Positions 1 to 8,467 are shown, numbered from the stretch's first letter. The stretch: 64,000 nt of DNA from Scatacola_A faecigallinarum (GCA_018713605.1 DVOM01000001.1:86877-150876), one strand, 5' to 3'. The notes: generated from the letters alone by a model not told the origin. Made by a program: numbers and translations.

Positions 1-80
1 ATCCCGTCTGCGGGGCTTTTGTCTTTGAATATTTCTTCCGTCAGTTCCAAAACCGCGTTATATCTGGCGCTTAGCTGCAT
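1..80 (-). CDS. Partial N-terminus, probable RsmB/NOP2/Sun-type rRNA methyltransferase
   Basis: Only the first 26 residues are inside the window, read from an ATG at 80. The reading begins MQLSARYNAVLELTEEIF and continues to KSPADG. It is preceded by a good ribosome binding site (AAGGAG, 6 bases before the ATG). This pattern, a short helix followed by a PAD motif, resembles the start of alphaproteobacterial RsmB-like 16S rRNA cytosine methyltransferases, where an N-terminal NusB-like helical domain precedes the SAM domain. That is a resemblance from memory of the family, and the catalytic part is outside the window, so the product is tentative. A strong hairpin separates it from the next upstream gene. 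Confidence 0.4.
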   Translation of the reverse strand, partial: MQLSARYNAVLELTEEIFKDKSPADG

Positions 81-113
81 TCTTTTCTCCTTTTTTCTCC
101 CACTATAAACGCC

Positions 114-148
114 AAAGGCCTTAAAAGCAATCCGCTTTTAAGGCCTTT
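114..148. terminator. 15-bp perfect hairpin between two minus-strand genes
   Basis: AAAGGCCTTAAAAGC is repeated as its exact complement after a 5-base loop. It lies just after the stop of the minus-strand gene at 157-804 and before the gene starting at 80, so it probably terminates the upstream operon. The T-tract on the minus strand is short. Confidence 0.6.
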
Positions 149-156
149 GCAGCTTT

Positions 157-804
157 TTACTCGTCTTCTACCGAACGAAAGTACATCGCCCGGTAGGAAA
201 TCAGGTTTTCGCTTTCGGAATCCAGATAAAAACCTTCTTCCAAAGACTGTCCGGAATAAACGACATCGCGCTCAACCAGCCTGTCTTCCCTGGCATAAAG
301 CTGAAATTCCCGGCGAAACCAGCGCTTTTCAAACCTGAAACACCGCGAACGCCGCCTGATTCTGGTATAAATGCTGAACGGACATTTAAACGAACCGTAT
401 CCCAGTGTAAACTGAACATACTCTCCGGCGGAAAAACCGCTGCGGTATATAACCTCTTCCGGCTCAAGCACATAAAGTTTTTGCGAAAAAGGCTGATACA
501 CGGCATAAGCCCTGACCTCGCCGGATATTTCCGCCAGATAAACCGCATGCAGATTATCCGCGCGCGGACTGTAAAAATCGCCGGCCGCGCCGCTGTCTTC
601 CGCAAATTTTATCCACGTCAGTTCAATTCCGTCGATACAATACCCCTCGGCTCTCAAAACCGGCTCGAGAACCATCAGGACATGTTCATGGCGAATTATC
701 CTGAGCAGCGTGAGCAACTCGTCGTCAACCGGATACATTTTTCTTTTTTTTACCTGCGGGCCGCCGGCATCGCCTTTCTCCCGCCATGAATTTTCTTTTG
801 ACAT
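157..804 (-). CDS. Hypothetical protein, paralog of its upstream neighbour
   Basis: The 215-residue protein is not recognised. After a charged N-terminus (about 25 residues) it has a mixed alpha/beta composition with many aromatic residues. It contains no signal peptide or membrane helix. It is distantly similar along its length to the protein encoded just upstream (810-1463): both share a VDD...L...I start, a P-V-L...GY motif near residue 45-50, a central stretch with Y-x-P-[FY]-S-x-K-[IL]-Y and a C-terminal aromatic/Arg-rich segment. The two genes are separated by 5 bases and clearly form one transcription unit, so they are an ancient tandem duplication. The function is unknown. A catalytic role is not suggested by any conserved motif that can be seen. 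Confidence 0.7.
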   Translation of the reverse strand: MSKENSWREKGDAGGPQVKKRKMYPVDDELLTLLRIIRHEHVLMVLEPVLRAEGYCIDGIELTWIKFAEDSGAAGDFYSPRADNLHAVYLAEISGEVRAYAVYQPFSQKLYVLEPEEVIYRSGFSAGEYVQFTLGYGSFKCPFSIYTRIRRRSRCFRFEKRWFRREFQLYAREDRLVERDVVYSGQSLEEGFYLDSESENLISYRAMYFRSVEDE

Positions 805-809
805 AATAC

Positions 810-1463
810 TTACTTTTTTCCGGTTAAACTAAACAGGTCGCTGTTCCGGTAACATTCGGAAAACAGAAAACCGTGCGCAAAAGCTTCCAACTCGTCCTTA
901 TGCTCACGGCTGACGGTTTTTCGAATTGAAGAATCGCCGATGAGACGCAAAAACGGCCGCCGCAGAAAAAACGTTTTTTCAATCCGCGCCGTCCGGAAAT
1001 ACAGATAAACATATTTGTAAACGCCGGAACCGTTTTCCTGAAAGGAATATTTTACATTCAGGCGTACAATTCCCTCTGACGCGCCGCAATCAACAAACTC
1101 GGCTTTCCCCGGCAATCCGTCGCCGGAATCTTTCAGAAGATAAATCTTCGACGAATAAGGCGCATACGCGGCCAAAAAATCTTCGCCGCCGCGGCTTGTT
1201 TTGAACACGAACAGAGACAATACGCCGCCGACGCAGTCGTAAAAATGCAACTCCCGGACAAACGGACAGTTTGCCAAAACGTTCACATTCCGAAAACCGA
1301 TTTTTCCGACCGAATAACCGGCATCCTTAAGCACAGGCGTGCAAAGTTCTTCTACCTGACGAAAATAAATTTTTTTCAGATTAAACAGCGCAGCGTCATC
1401 TACCGTAAGTTTCCGCATTGTAATATCTTCTTCCCAAACGCGGTCTTTCCTGTTATTTTCCAT
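810..1463 (-). CDS. Hypothetical protein, first gene of a paralogous pair
   Basis: The 217-residue protein is not recognised. It shares the VDD...L...I, PVL..AGY and YAPYSSKIYLL-type motifs with the 157-804 product, so the two are tandem paralogs. No membrane segment or known active-site motif is visible. The start is the ATG at 1463, 35 bases downstream of a strong promoter (1498-1526). The gene overlaps nothing and is followed after 5 bases by its paralog. The pair may act as two subunits of one complex, but that is only inference from co-transcription. Confidence 0.7.
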   Translation of the reverse strand: MENNRKDRVWEEDITMRKLTVDDAALFNLKKIYFRQVEELCTPVLKDAGYSVGKIGFRNVNVLANCPFVRELHFYDCVGGVLSLFVFKTSRGGEDFLAAYAPYSSKIYLLKDSGDGLPGKAEFVDCGASEGIVRLNVKYSFQENGSGVYKYVYLYFRTARIEKTFFLRRPFLRLIGDSSIRKTVSREHKDELEAFAHGFLFSECYRNSDLFSLTGKK

Positions 1464-1497
1464 AATTCATACAATTTTATAAGGTTTGCTGCCTGTT

Positions 1498-1526
1498 AAA
1501 ATATTCTATTTCGGAAAATTTGTCAA
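1498..1526 (-). promoter_or_regulatory. Sigma-70-type promoter of the 1463/804 gene pair
   Basis: On the minus strand TTGACA (1521-1526) is followed by a 17-base spacer and TATTTT (1498-1503). This is a perfect -35 box at the ideal distance, placed correctly for the gene starting at 1463. Confidence 0.6.
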
Positions 1527-1538
1527 ATTATATTCTTT

Positions 1539-2870
1539 TCAGGAATTGACGACCGTAATATTGTCCGCCAAAATCGACGGAGAGCCGAACGGCGAACAAT
1601 AGAAGGTCAAATCGTTGCCTACGGCGCGGATGTCTTTGAGCAGCCGGTAAATATTGCCGGAAAAGGTAAACTGCTTCAGAGGCCGGCCGATTTTTCCGTT
1701 TTTGACTTCAAAGCCTTCCGCCGCAGCCGAAAAATCACCGGTTACCGTATTCAGGCCGACACGCAGCCCGTTAATTTTGTCAATATACACACCGTTGTCA
1801 AGTTCGCGGAGCAGCGTTTCGGGCGGCAGTACCCCTTTTTGAACGTAAAAATTAAAAATTTCGGCTTCCTGCATGCCGCTGCCGTTGCCGGTACTATCAC
1901 AGCCATGCTTGTCCGCCATGCACAAACCGTACAGAAATGTCTGCAAAACGCCGTTTTTAACCACTTCCTTATATTTCGTCGGCACGCCTTCGCCGTCAAA
2001 GGGAACCGTGGCAAATCCGCCCTCAAGCCACGGATTGTCAATAATCGTCAGCAGCGGAGAGGCAATCTGTTCGCCGATCTTGCCTTTCAACCGCGAACGG
2101 CCGGTCTCAACCTCATACGCGTCGAAAATGCCCGCAATCGCTCCCAAAAACTCGGCAAACCGGCGGTTTTCAAAAATGACCGACATCTTTTGCGGCACAA
2201 CGTCCGTCGGATTCAGATGCGCCAGAACCCTGTCGACGGCATTGCGTGCCAGACAGGCAGGATCAAAATCCGCTTCCTTGTCAAAACAGACGCTGGCTCC
2301 GTAAGAGCGGATACCGCCGTTGTCTTTGGCGCTCAACAAAATATAAGCGCCGGCCGCCGACGTTTCGTCTTCCAGATTCAAGCCGAGCGAATTTCGAATA
2401 AGCAGTTTCCGCTTTTTTTTGTAAAAAGAGGTGTAAATAACCTGATGAATACGCTTGTCTGCCGCATAAGCCAGCCTTTCCGCCTCTCTCAGATACGCTG
2501 CCGGATCAAGCGCGGCAAGCCTGTCATCCTGAGGACGGTACGGATGAACTGCCCGATATTCGCCATGTCCGTCATAAAAAAAGAATTTCTCGTCGCAATC
2601 CATCAGCGCGGCATTGGCCGCGGCTTCGCCGACGACAAACGCCGCCTCGGCAACATCAAAACATTCGGTTACAAAATGTCCGATTTTGTCTCCGGCCTTC
2701 ACGGCCAGATTAAGACGCCGTACCGCCGAAGCACCCTGTTTGCTGACTTTTTGCTCAAAAACCTGAATATCAGAACTTTCGCTTTCAACATATTTGACCT
2801 GACACTCGTCCAATCCCCGCTTTCGGGCTTCAGCGAACAAAGCGTCGATAAAATCGTTGATTTCCGTCAT
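1539..2870 (-). CDS. pmbA: TldE/PmbA subunit of the TldD-TldE metalloprotease
   Basis: This is the non-zinc-binding partner of TldD in the heterodimeric TldD/TldE protease, known in other bacteria to trim modified peptides and to degrade unfolded small proteins. The 443-residue protein has the PmbA arrangement: an N-terminal mixed domain (DECQVKYVESESSDIQVFEQ) and a C-terminal barrel with a VIFENRRFAEFLG segment, a DNPWLEGGF motif and a GNG/SG motif before NFY. No HExxxH is present, as expected for TldE. The ATG at 2870 is chosen over an upstream in-frame start because it overlaps the tldD stop in an ATGA junction (2867-2870), which implies translational coupling. Family length fits. Confidence 0.9.
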   Translation of the reverse strand: MTEINDFIDALFAEARKRGLDECQVKYVESESSDIQVFEQKVSKQGASAVRRLNLAVKAGDKIGHFVTECFDVAEAAFVVGEAAANAALMDCDEKFFFYDGHGEYRAVHPYRPQDDRLAALDPAAYLREAERLAYAADKRIHQVIYTSFYKKKRKLLIRNSLGLNLEDETSAAGAYILLSAKDNGGIRSYGASVCFDKEADFDPACLARNAVDRVLAHLNPTDVVPQKMSVIFENRRFAEFLGAIAGIFDAYEVETGRSRLKGKIGEQIASPLLTIIDNPWLEGGFATVPFDGEGVPTKYKEVVKNGVLQTFLYGLCMADKHGCDSTGNGSGMQEAEIFNFYVQKGVLPPETLLRELDNGVYIDKINGLRVGLNTVTGDFSAAAEGFEVKNGKIGRPLKQFTFSGNIYRLLKDIRAVGNDLTFYCSPFGSPSILADNITVVNS

Positions 2871-4252
2871 TTCTGCCCTCCGACCGCAATTTCCGCCACC
2901 CGCAGAGTCGGCGTTCCGTGACAAACCGGCACCCAGCCGGATTTTGAACCGCATTGTCCGCCGCCGCGCATTCCCGGATTGTTGCCGACCATATCAATAT
3001 TTCTGAGAATTTCGCTGCCGTTGCCGATAAGTTTGGCTCCCCGCAGCGGGCGCGTAATCCGGCCGTTTTCAATCAAATAGGCGCGGCTGACCGAAAAATT
3101 AAAGTCTCCGGTTTCCGTATTTACAGAACCGCCCCTTATCTGCGCCGCAAAGATTCCGTGTTCTGTCGCCGCAACAATGTCCTCCGGACGGTTCTCCCCG
3201 CCGAGGATAAACGTATTGTTCATGCGGGATGTCGGCACATACTCGTAAGATTCCCGCCGCGCACTGCCGGTCGGTTCCATTCGCATCCGCCGGCCGTTAA
3301 AACGGTCAACCAGATAACCTTTCAGAATGCCCTTTTCAATCAGAACGTTACGCCGTGTGGGAATACCCTCGTCGTCAATATTGGTTGCCCCCCATTGATT
3401 CGGCAGCGTTCCGTCGTCAACCATCGTTACCAGCGGACTGGCAATCTGTTCGCCGAGCCGGTCGCAGAAAACCGAGGCATTGCGAGCAACAGCCGTCGCT
3501 TCCAGCGAATGCCCGCACGCCTCGTGAAAAAGCACGCCGCCGATTTCCCGAGCCAGAACCACCGGCATTTTGCCTGCCGGACAATTATCTGCCGCCAACA
3601 TTTCCACCGCCTGGCGCACGGTTTCCTCCGCGACCTCGTACAGATCGGTTTCATCAATCATTTCAAGACCTTGCAACATTCCCTTCGTCCAGAAGTTTTC
3701 AAAACGGCGGCCGCCGTCCTCAACCTTGACACTGAAACCGAGCCGGGTTCTGACACGCCGGTCTTCCGCCAGCAAACCGTCGCTGTTGGCAATGAATATT
3801 TCTTGAATCTTACTGCTTTGAGTGACGTCTACCCGGGAAACTTCACGGGCCGCGGCATAACCGTAATAGGAAAACTTTTTAAGCAGCGCCGCCTTTTCTT
3901 TCGATGGCACGGACATCGGACTTATCTGAATTTTATGCCTGTTTTCAATATCCTGCCGAACCAGATTCACCGAGTTAATCAGCTTTTCGCCGTCGATGGC
4001 GACTGAAGCCGCTGCCGCCGCTTTCATCAGTCCCGCTTCGCTGAGATCGTTTGTATAGGCATAGCCGCAGAAATTATCCTTAAAAACCCGTATTCCGGCA
4101 CCCAGCCGCAGCCCTGAAGACAAACCGTCAATTTTGCCGGCCCCGGCCGTAAGGGAAGAATAACGCAGTTTCTCGGCAAAAATCTCGGCAAAATCGGCAC
4201 CGCTTTCCGAAGCCTTCAGCAAAACCCGTTCCGTCAGATTTTTCTCAAGCAT
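2867..4252 (-). CDS. tldD: Metalloprotease TldD
   Basis: TldD is the zinc-bearing subunit of the TldD/TldE protease. The 461-residue protein carries the HExxxH zinc motif (HEACGH) around residue 243 within GGVLFHEACGHSLEA, and the conserved GGGQC-type C-terminal motif (GMRGGGQCGSKSGWVPVCH). Length matches the family. It has an AAGGGAAA-type ribosome binding site just before the ATG at 4252. The gene is coupled to pmbA downstream (4-base overlap) and begins 48 bases after rlmE, so the phosphatases, rlmE, tldD and pmbA may be one long operon from 7075. Cytoplasmic. Confidence 0.93.
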   Translation of the reverse strand: MLEKNLTERVLLKASESGADFAEIFAEKLRYSSLTAGAGKIDGLSSGLRLGAGIRVFKDNFCGYAYTNDLSEAGLMKAAAAASVAIDGEKLINSVNLVRQDIENRHKIQISPMSVPSKEKAALLKKFSYYGYAAAREVSRVDVTQSSKIQEIFIANSDGLLAEDRRVRTRLGFSVKVEDGGRRFENFWTKGMLQGLEMIDETDLYEVAEETVRQAVEMLAADNCPAGKMPVVLAREIGGVLFHEACGHSLEATAVARNASVFCDRLGEQIASPLVTMVDDGTLPNQWGATNIDDEGIPTRRNVLIEKGILKGYLVDRFNGRRMRMEPTGSARRESYEYVPTSRMNNTFILGGENRPEDIVAATEHGIFAAQIRGGSVNTETGDFNFSVSRAYLIENGRITRPLRGAKLIGNGSEILRNIDMVGNNPGMRGGGQCGSKSGWVPVCHGTPTLRVAEIAVGGQK

Positions 4253-4300
4253 AACTTTCCCTTTAAGCGGATTAAAACAAAGATTATTTACAAACTCGCC

Positions 4301-5008
4301 TTACGCTTCTTCACGCAAACTGCCGCGAAAACCCTGACAGACGAGATACGTTTCCGGCGAACCCTGTCGGCTGGCGTCAGGCTTGCAGTGCCCGACCTTT
4401 TTAAAGTTTTTCTTCGCGTCGGCCAGCAGCGAACCTTCCGCCCCGCCTTGAAAAACCTTGGCAATAAAAATGCCGTCGTCGGCCAAAACCTCTTTGGCGA
4501 ACTCATAAGCGGCCTCCACCAGCCCGATGGTGCGCAAATGGTCCGTCTGCTGGTGTCCGGTCGTGTTTGCGGCCATGTCGCTCATCACAATGTCCGCCTT
4601 GCCGTTTAAAAGCGCCTTAAGCCTGTCTGCGGCGTCAGCCTCGGTAAAGTCCTGCTGAATCAGTGTCGCGCCTTCAATCGGCTGCGTTTCCAGAATATCC
4701 ATACCGACCACCTGCCCGGTTCCCTTGTTGCGCATGACCGCAACCTGCGTCCAGCCGCCCGGCGCACAGCCGAGATCGACAATCGTCCGGCCCTTGCCGA
4801 GAAAACGGTATTTTTCGTCAAGTTGAATCAGCTTGAACGCCGCCCGCGAACGATACCCCAGACGTTTTGATTCCGCAACGTACGGATCGTTCAACTGACG
4901 TTCCAGCCAGCGATTGGACGACTTGTCGCGATATTTCGAGGTCTTGACCCGCACCGTCAGTTGATGACGGCCGCGAACCTCTTTAGCCGATTTCGTGAGT
5001 TTTGCCAT
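4301..5008 (-). CDS. rlmE: 23S rRNA (uridine-2'-O) methyltransferase RlmE (FtsJ/RrmJ)
   Basis: RlmE methylates the 2'-O of U2552 in the peptidyl-transferase A loop of 23S rRNA, a late step of 50S assembly. The 235-residue protein has the SAM motif DLGCAPGGWTQV and the K-D-K-E catalytic tetrad: Lys in RAAFKLIQLD, Asp in MSDMAANTTGH, Lys in IAKVFQGG and Glu in GSPETYLVC. The ATG at 5008 (MAKLTKSA) has a ribosome binding site (GGTGGAAGAAA) and overlaps the phosphatase gene upstream by 26 bases. An in-frame ATG at 5029 without a better site is less likely. Coupling of a Ppx/GppA gene to rlmE is common in alphaproteobacteria. Confidence 0.93.
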   Translation of the reverse strand: MAKLTKSAKEVRGRHQLTVRVKTSKYRDKSSNRWLERQLNDPYVAESKRLGYRSRAAFKLIQLDEKYRFLGKGRTIVDLGCAPGGWTQVAVMRNKGTGQVVGMDILETQPIEGATLIQQDFTEADAADRLKALLNGKADIVMSDMAANTTGHQQTDHLRTIGLVEAAYEFAKEVLADDGIFIAKVFQGGAEGSLLADAKKNFKKVGHCKPDASRQGSPETYLVCQGFRGSLREEA

Positions 5009-5948
5009 TTTCTTCCACCAGTTCGTCAATAATTCCGTCTTTGGCGCTTTTCAGCGAAGCCGTCAGCTTCCGTACGCCAAGACCGTCATAAATCGTCTTA
5101 AATATAATGCTGGCCGCCTGAAAAATAAAGGAACGCTTTTCGCCCACATAAGGAACTTTCGCCAGTTTCTCTCGCGGCAGGGCATTAATTTCGCCGATAA
5201 CCCGGTCCATCTCGTCAACCCCGACTTCCTCGCCGTCTGCACGGTCGCGGTCATATTCGCCGTACTGCCTTATCCACGACGTAAGCCTGAGCGGCGTGCT
5301 CGACGTTGCCACGCAGCAGACTTTCCCTTCATATTCCTTCAGCTTGCAGCCGATACAGAAACTGCCGACCTGTTGCCGAATCTCGTTGCGAAGCTTTTCG
5401 GCCTTTTCCGGTTCGTAATTTTCCAGTCCGAAAGCTTCCGTGGCGTTGCGCGCCCCCCAGGGAATGGAAACCGTATACAGAATTTCGGGCTTGTCATTAT
5501 TGGTTGCCAGCGTAATCTCGGTCGAACCGCCGCCCAAATCATAAACCAGAACATAAGGCGCCTTGCCTTTTACATTTACCAGAGCGCCTTTCAGATTGAG
5601 CCGCGCCTCTTCGTAACCGTCCACAACTTCGATTCCGATACCGGTCTCCGCCCGCACCTTTTCGACAAAAGCCGCGCCGTTAGACGCCATGCGGCAGCCG
5701 GCGGTTGCAATCGCACGATATTTCGTGACTCCGAACTTTTTCATCTGCTCGGAAAATTTCCTAAAACATTTCAGCCCGCGTTCAAATGCTTCTTCCGTAA
5801 ACCTCATTTCCGGATACATGCCTTCGCCCAACCGCGTCGTAACAATATCCTTATACAGCTCCCGGCCCTTTTCATCGGCAATCAGCAGCCGACAGGAGTT
5901 CGTTCCCAGGTCAATGGCGGCAAAAACATCTTTGGTCATGGTTTTCAT
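4983..5948 (-). CDS. Ppx/GppA family phosphatase, second of a tandem pair
   Basis: This member of the exopolyphosphatase/guanosine pentaphosphatase family (ASKHA fold) hydrolyses terminal phosphates of polyphosphate or pppGpp. The 321-residue protein has the P-loop AAIDLGTNSCRLLI near its N-terminus, the DLGGGSTEI motif near residue 140 and the ATAGCRMASNG segment. It lacks the long C-terminal HD domain of full-length Ppx, as usual for alphaproteobacterial GppA. Start at 5948 overlaps the stop of the upstream paralog (ATGA). An ATG at 5939 (MTKDVF) has AGGA at better spacing and may be the true start. The substrate cannot be told from sequence alone. Confidence 0.88.
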   Translation of the reverse strand: MKTMTKDVFAAIDLGTNSCRLLIADEKGRELYKDIVTTRLGEGMYPEMRFTEEAFERGLKCFRKFSEQMKKFGVTKYRAIATAGCRMASNGAAFVEKVRAETGIGIEVVDGYEEARLNLKGALVNVKGKAPYVLVYDLGGGSTEITLATNNDKPEILYTVSIPWGARNATEAFGLENYEPEKAEKLRNEIRQQVGSFCIGCKLKEYEGKVCCVATSSTPLRLTSWIRQYGEYDRDRADGEEVGVDEMDRVIGEINALPREKLAKVPYVGEKRSFIFQAASIIFKTIYDGLGVRKLTASLKSAKDGIIDELVEENGKTHEIG

Positions 5949-7075
5949 TCCTGTTTGGTTTTAGAGGGATTTCCGTTTTCGGGGCGGGCACTGCGGCGCC
6001 GGAAAGGCGGATGAAACTTTTTCCTTTTGTTGTAAAAATTTTTGCTTCTGTTGCTGTGCATCATGTCCAGCAGAATTCCCTCGCGAATGCCGCGGTCAGC
6101 CACCGTAATTTCCTCAATCGGCCAAAACGAACACAGCCCTTCGATAATCGCACAGCCGGCCATCGTCAAATCGGCTTTCTGCGCACCGATGCACGGATGC
6201 TTTTTGCGGCCTTCGTCTCCAAGCCGCTTGATTTTTGCAATCGCCCGGTCAATGTCCTGCCGGGTAATGGAAATACCGTCAACCGCCGAGCGGTTATAGC
6301 GCGGCAGATTCAAATGCACGGCTCCCAGCACCGTAACCGTGCCTGAAGTGCCGATAATCTGAATCTCCTGATTTTTAATCGCTTCACGGATGTTGTATTT
6401 TTCGTCAAACTCCTTCAGCAGCTTATGCGTCCGCTCAATAATCGTATCATAGGCCAGCGCCGTCATGTCCTGCGACGGAAACGCTTCCGAAATCGTAACC
6501 ACGCCGTACGGCAGCGAAACAAACCCCTCAATAAACGTCTTGCCGCTGTTGGTAACCCTTGCCAGCGAAATCTCCGTCGAACCGCCGCCTATGTCAAAGA
6601 CCAAAGCCCGCCTGATGTTGCGGTTCAAAAGCGGAATACAGCCGACCACAGCCAGCCGGGACTCTTCCTTGGAAGAAATCGTTTCAATCGTCAGGCCGGT
6701 TTCCTTTTTGACCAAATCAAGAAATTCCTTGCAGTTTTTGGCCCGGCGGCAAGCTGCCGTCGCCACGAAACGGGAACGGTAAATCGGCGCATATTCCTCA
6801 ATAACGCCGGCACAAACCTTCAGTGCGTTAATTGTCCGGCGCATGGCCGGACGCGACAATTCGTTGTCATTGATAATCCCCTCTCCCAACCGCGTAATTT
6901 TGGAAAAAGTCTCAACGATGCGGAAGGAAGCCGGGGTCGGACTGGCAATTACCAGCCGGCAGGAATTGGTTCCCAAGTCGATGGCGGCAAAATTTTTCTG
7001 CGCCTGAGAGGCGCCTTTGTTCGGAACCGTGACATTTCCGGGCTTGTTATTGTTTTTCTTGTACCATTTTTGCAT
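5945..7075 (-). CDS. Ppx/GppA family phosphatase, first of a tandem pair
   Basis: Same family as the gene directly downstream. The 376-residue protein has a basic, low-complexity N-terminus (about 28 residues) before AAIDLGTNSCRLVI, then FDIGGGSTEISLA and a C-terminal basic tail (KNFYNKRKKFHPPFRRRSARP) that its partner lacks. Both copies keep the nucleotide-phosphate binding loops, so both should be active. The extra tails could bind nucleic acid or a membrane, but that is inference. It is the first gene of the operon running to rlmE and possibly tldD-pmbA. No clear ribosome binding site precedes the ATG at 7075. Confidence 0.87.
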   Translation of the reverse strand: MQKWYKKNNNKPGNVTVPNKGASQAQKNFAAIDLGTNSCRLVIASPTPASFRIVETFSKITRLGEGIINDNELSRPAMRRTINALKVCAGVIEEYAPIYRSRFVATAACRRAKNCKEFLDLVKKETGLTIETISSKEESRLAVVGCIPLLNRNIRRALVFDIGGGSTEISLARVTNSGKTFIEGFVSLPYGVVTISEAFPSQDMTALAYDTIIERTHKLLKEFDEKYNIREAIKNQEIQIIGTSGTVTVLGAVHLNLPRYNRSAVDGISITRQDIDRAIAKIKRLGDEGRKKHPCIGAQKADLTMAGCAIIEGLCSFWPIEEITVADRGIREGILLDMMHSNRSKNFYNKRKKFHPPFRRRSARPENGNPSKTKQE

Positions 7076-7116
7076 TAATATTGTTCAATTCTTCGTAAAA
7101 TTCCGCATTTCGTAAA

Positions 7117-7145
7117 AATATAAACCATAAATTCTTCCGGCACAA
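7117..7145 (-). promoter_or_regulatory. Possible promoter of the phosphatase-rlmE operon
   Basis: TTGTGC and TATATT on the minus strand are 17 bases apart, 42 bases before the start codon at 7075. The -10 is good and the -35 is weak. Confidence 0.35.
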
Positions 7146-7167
7146 TAATTTTATCGGTTTTTTTTAA

Positions 7168-7200
7168 CAAAAAAACCCGGCATTGCCGCCGGGTTCAAAG
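7168..7200 (-). terminator. Intrinsic terminator of ccrM
   Basis: An 8-bp stem (AACCCGGC with GCCGGGTT, 6-base loop) is followed on the minus strand by a run of seven T. It sits 16 bases after the ccrM stop. Confidence 0.85.
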
Positions 7201-7215
7201 CATTGAAGAACAAAG

Positions 7216-8313
7216 TCATTCGCCGTAAATTTCCAACCGCACCTGATTGCGCAGTTCGTCGATGCAGACCAAACCTTTTTCGCGGTCTTCAAAATACCAG
7301 TAGACCCAGCCGTTGCATGCCGGCGCATTCTGAGCCGCGGCGCCGACCTGATGGATGGAGCCTTCCATTTTTTCGCTTTTGATTGTACCGTCGGAACGAA
7401 CCGCGGCACAATGCTTCCGCCCCGCATCGTACAAAATGTCGCCGGGATTGAGCAAACCGCGCTCGACAACCGCGCCGAACGGAATGCGCGGCTGACGCTT
7501 TTTGGAACTGAACTCAAGACAAAGTTCGTTTTCGACGCGCTCCACGGCATCAATGCGCGCCTGTGCGCCTTTGACATAATGCTTGTCCTTTTCAATGCCG
7601 ATAAAATTGCGGCCGAGCTTTTTGGCTACGGCGCCGGTCGTCCCCGTTCCGAAAAACGGATCCAGCACCACGTCGCCGACATTAGAAGAAGCCATAATCA
7701 CGCGATAAAGCAAAGCTTCCGGCTTTTGGGTCGGATGCAGCTTGCCGCCGTCCTCGCCTTTCAGGCGCTCCTTTCCCGTGCAAAGCGGAATCTGCCAGTC
7801 GCTGCGCATCTGCGTGTCTTCGTTCAGCGCTTTCATCGCCTCATAGTTAAAGGTATATTTCGATTTCGGGTTTTTGACCGCCCAAATCAGGGTTTCGTGA
7901 GCATTGGTAAAACGCGTCCCCTTAAAATTCGGCATCGGATTTGTCTTGTTCCAGATAATGTCGTTCAAAATCCAGAAACCCAAATCCTGCAAGATGTACC
8001 CGACACGGAAAATATTGTGGTAAGAACCGATGACCCAGATGGCGCCGTCGTCTTTCAGAATACGGCGTGCAGCCGTCATCCACTCGCGGGTATAGCGGTC
8101 ATAGGCGGCCAGGCTTTCAAAACTGTCCCATTCTTCATAAACGCCGCTGACATTGCTGTTGTCCGGACGGGTCAGAGCATCGCCGAGCTGGAGATTATAC
8201 GGCGGATCGGCAAAAATCAGATCAACAGAACCTTCTTCCATCTGATTCATAACTTTAATACAGTCGTCGTTGATAATCGTATTAAGAATAGTCTTTGTCT
8301 GGATACTGCTCAT
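7216..8313 (-). CDS. ccrM: DNA adenine methyltransferase CcrM (GANTC-specific)
   Basis: CcrM methylates adenine in GANTC in alphaproteobacteria and links methylation state to the cell cycle. The 365-residue protein has the beta-class order: catalytic ADPPYNLQL near residue 35, a target-recognition region in the middle (NKTNPMPNFKGTRFTNAHET) and the SAM motif DPFFGTGTTGAVAKKLGR near residue 220. After that comes the C-terminal RAMA-type domain (PFGAVVERGLLNPGDILYD), which is diagnostic of CcrM against ordinary HinfI-type enzymes. Length matches CcrM. No restriction gene is adjacent, so it is a solitary methylase. Two GAATC sites lie in its upstream region (see the regulatory entry). Its usual neighbour rnhB is close but separated by two unknown genes. 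Confidence 0.93.
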   Translation of the reverse strand: MSSIQTKTILNTIINDDCIKVMNQMEEGSVDLIFADPPYNLQLGDALTRPDNSNVSGVYEEWDSFESLAAYDRYTREWMTAARRILKDDGAIWVIGSYHNIFRVGYILQDLGFWILNDIIWNKTNPMPNFKGTRFTNAHETLIWAVKNPKSKYTFNYEAMKALNEDTQMRSDWQIPLCTGKERLKGEDGGKLHPTQKPEALLYRVIMASSNVGDVVLDPFFGTGTTGAVAKKLGRNFIGIEKDKHYVKGAQARIDAVERVENELCLEFSSKKRQPRIPFGAVVERGLLNPGDILYDAGRKHCAAVRSDGTIKSEKMEGSIHQVGAAAQNAPACNGWVYWYFEDREKGLVCIDELRNQVRLEIYGE

Positions 8314-8373
8314 GTTAAAACCGCTTTTCTAAGGTTACATTATCACTCTGCAGCCAGTATGATAGACAGATGG

Positions 8374-8416
8374 TTATAAATTTATTAACGGGAATCAAAA
8401 AAAACTCCCGGGAATC
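8374..8416 (-). promoter_or_regulatory. ccrM upstream region: two GANTC sites and a near-CtrA box
   Basis: GAATC occurs at 8392-8396 and 8412-8416, 20 bases apart. Next to them, on the minus strand, TTAA-N7-ATAA (8374-8388) matches 7 of 8 bases of the alphaproteobacterial CtrA box TTAA-N7-TTAA. In Caulobacter ccrM is controlled by CtrA and by methylation of GANTC sites in its promoter region. The same logic is inferred here. Confidence 0.4.
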
Positions 8417-8467
8417 TGCTCCTTTCGGTAAGCTTTTATTTTTTCAGGCAAAATATATTTAAACGCC

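Noticed and set aside
1839..2921. Long plus-strand open frame (360 codons) opposite pmbA
   Set aside because: It is the antisense shadow of a well-supported gene with PmbA motifs. It has no ribosome binding site and no recognisable domain.
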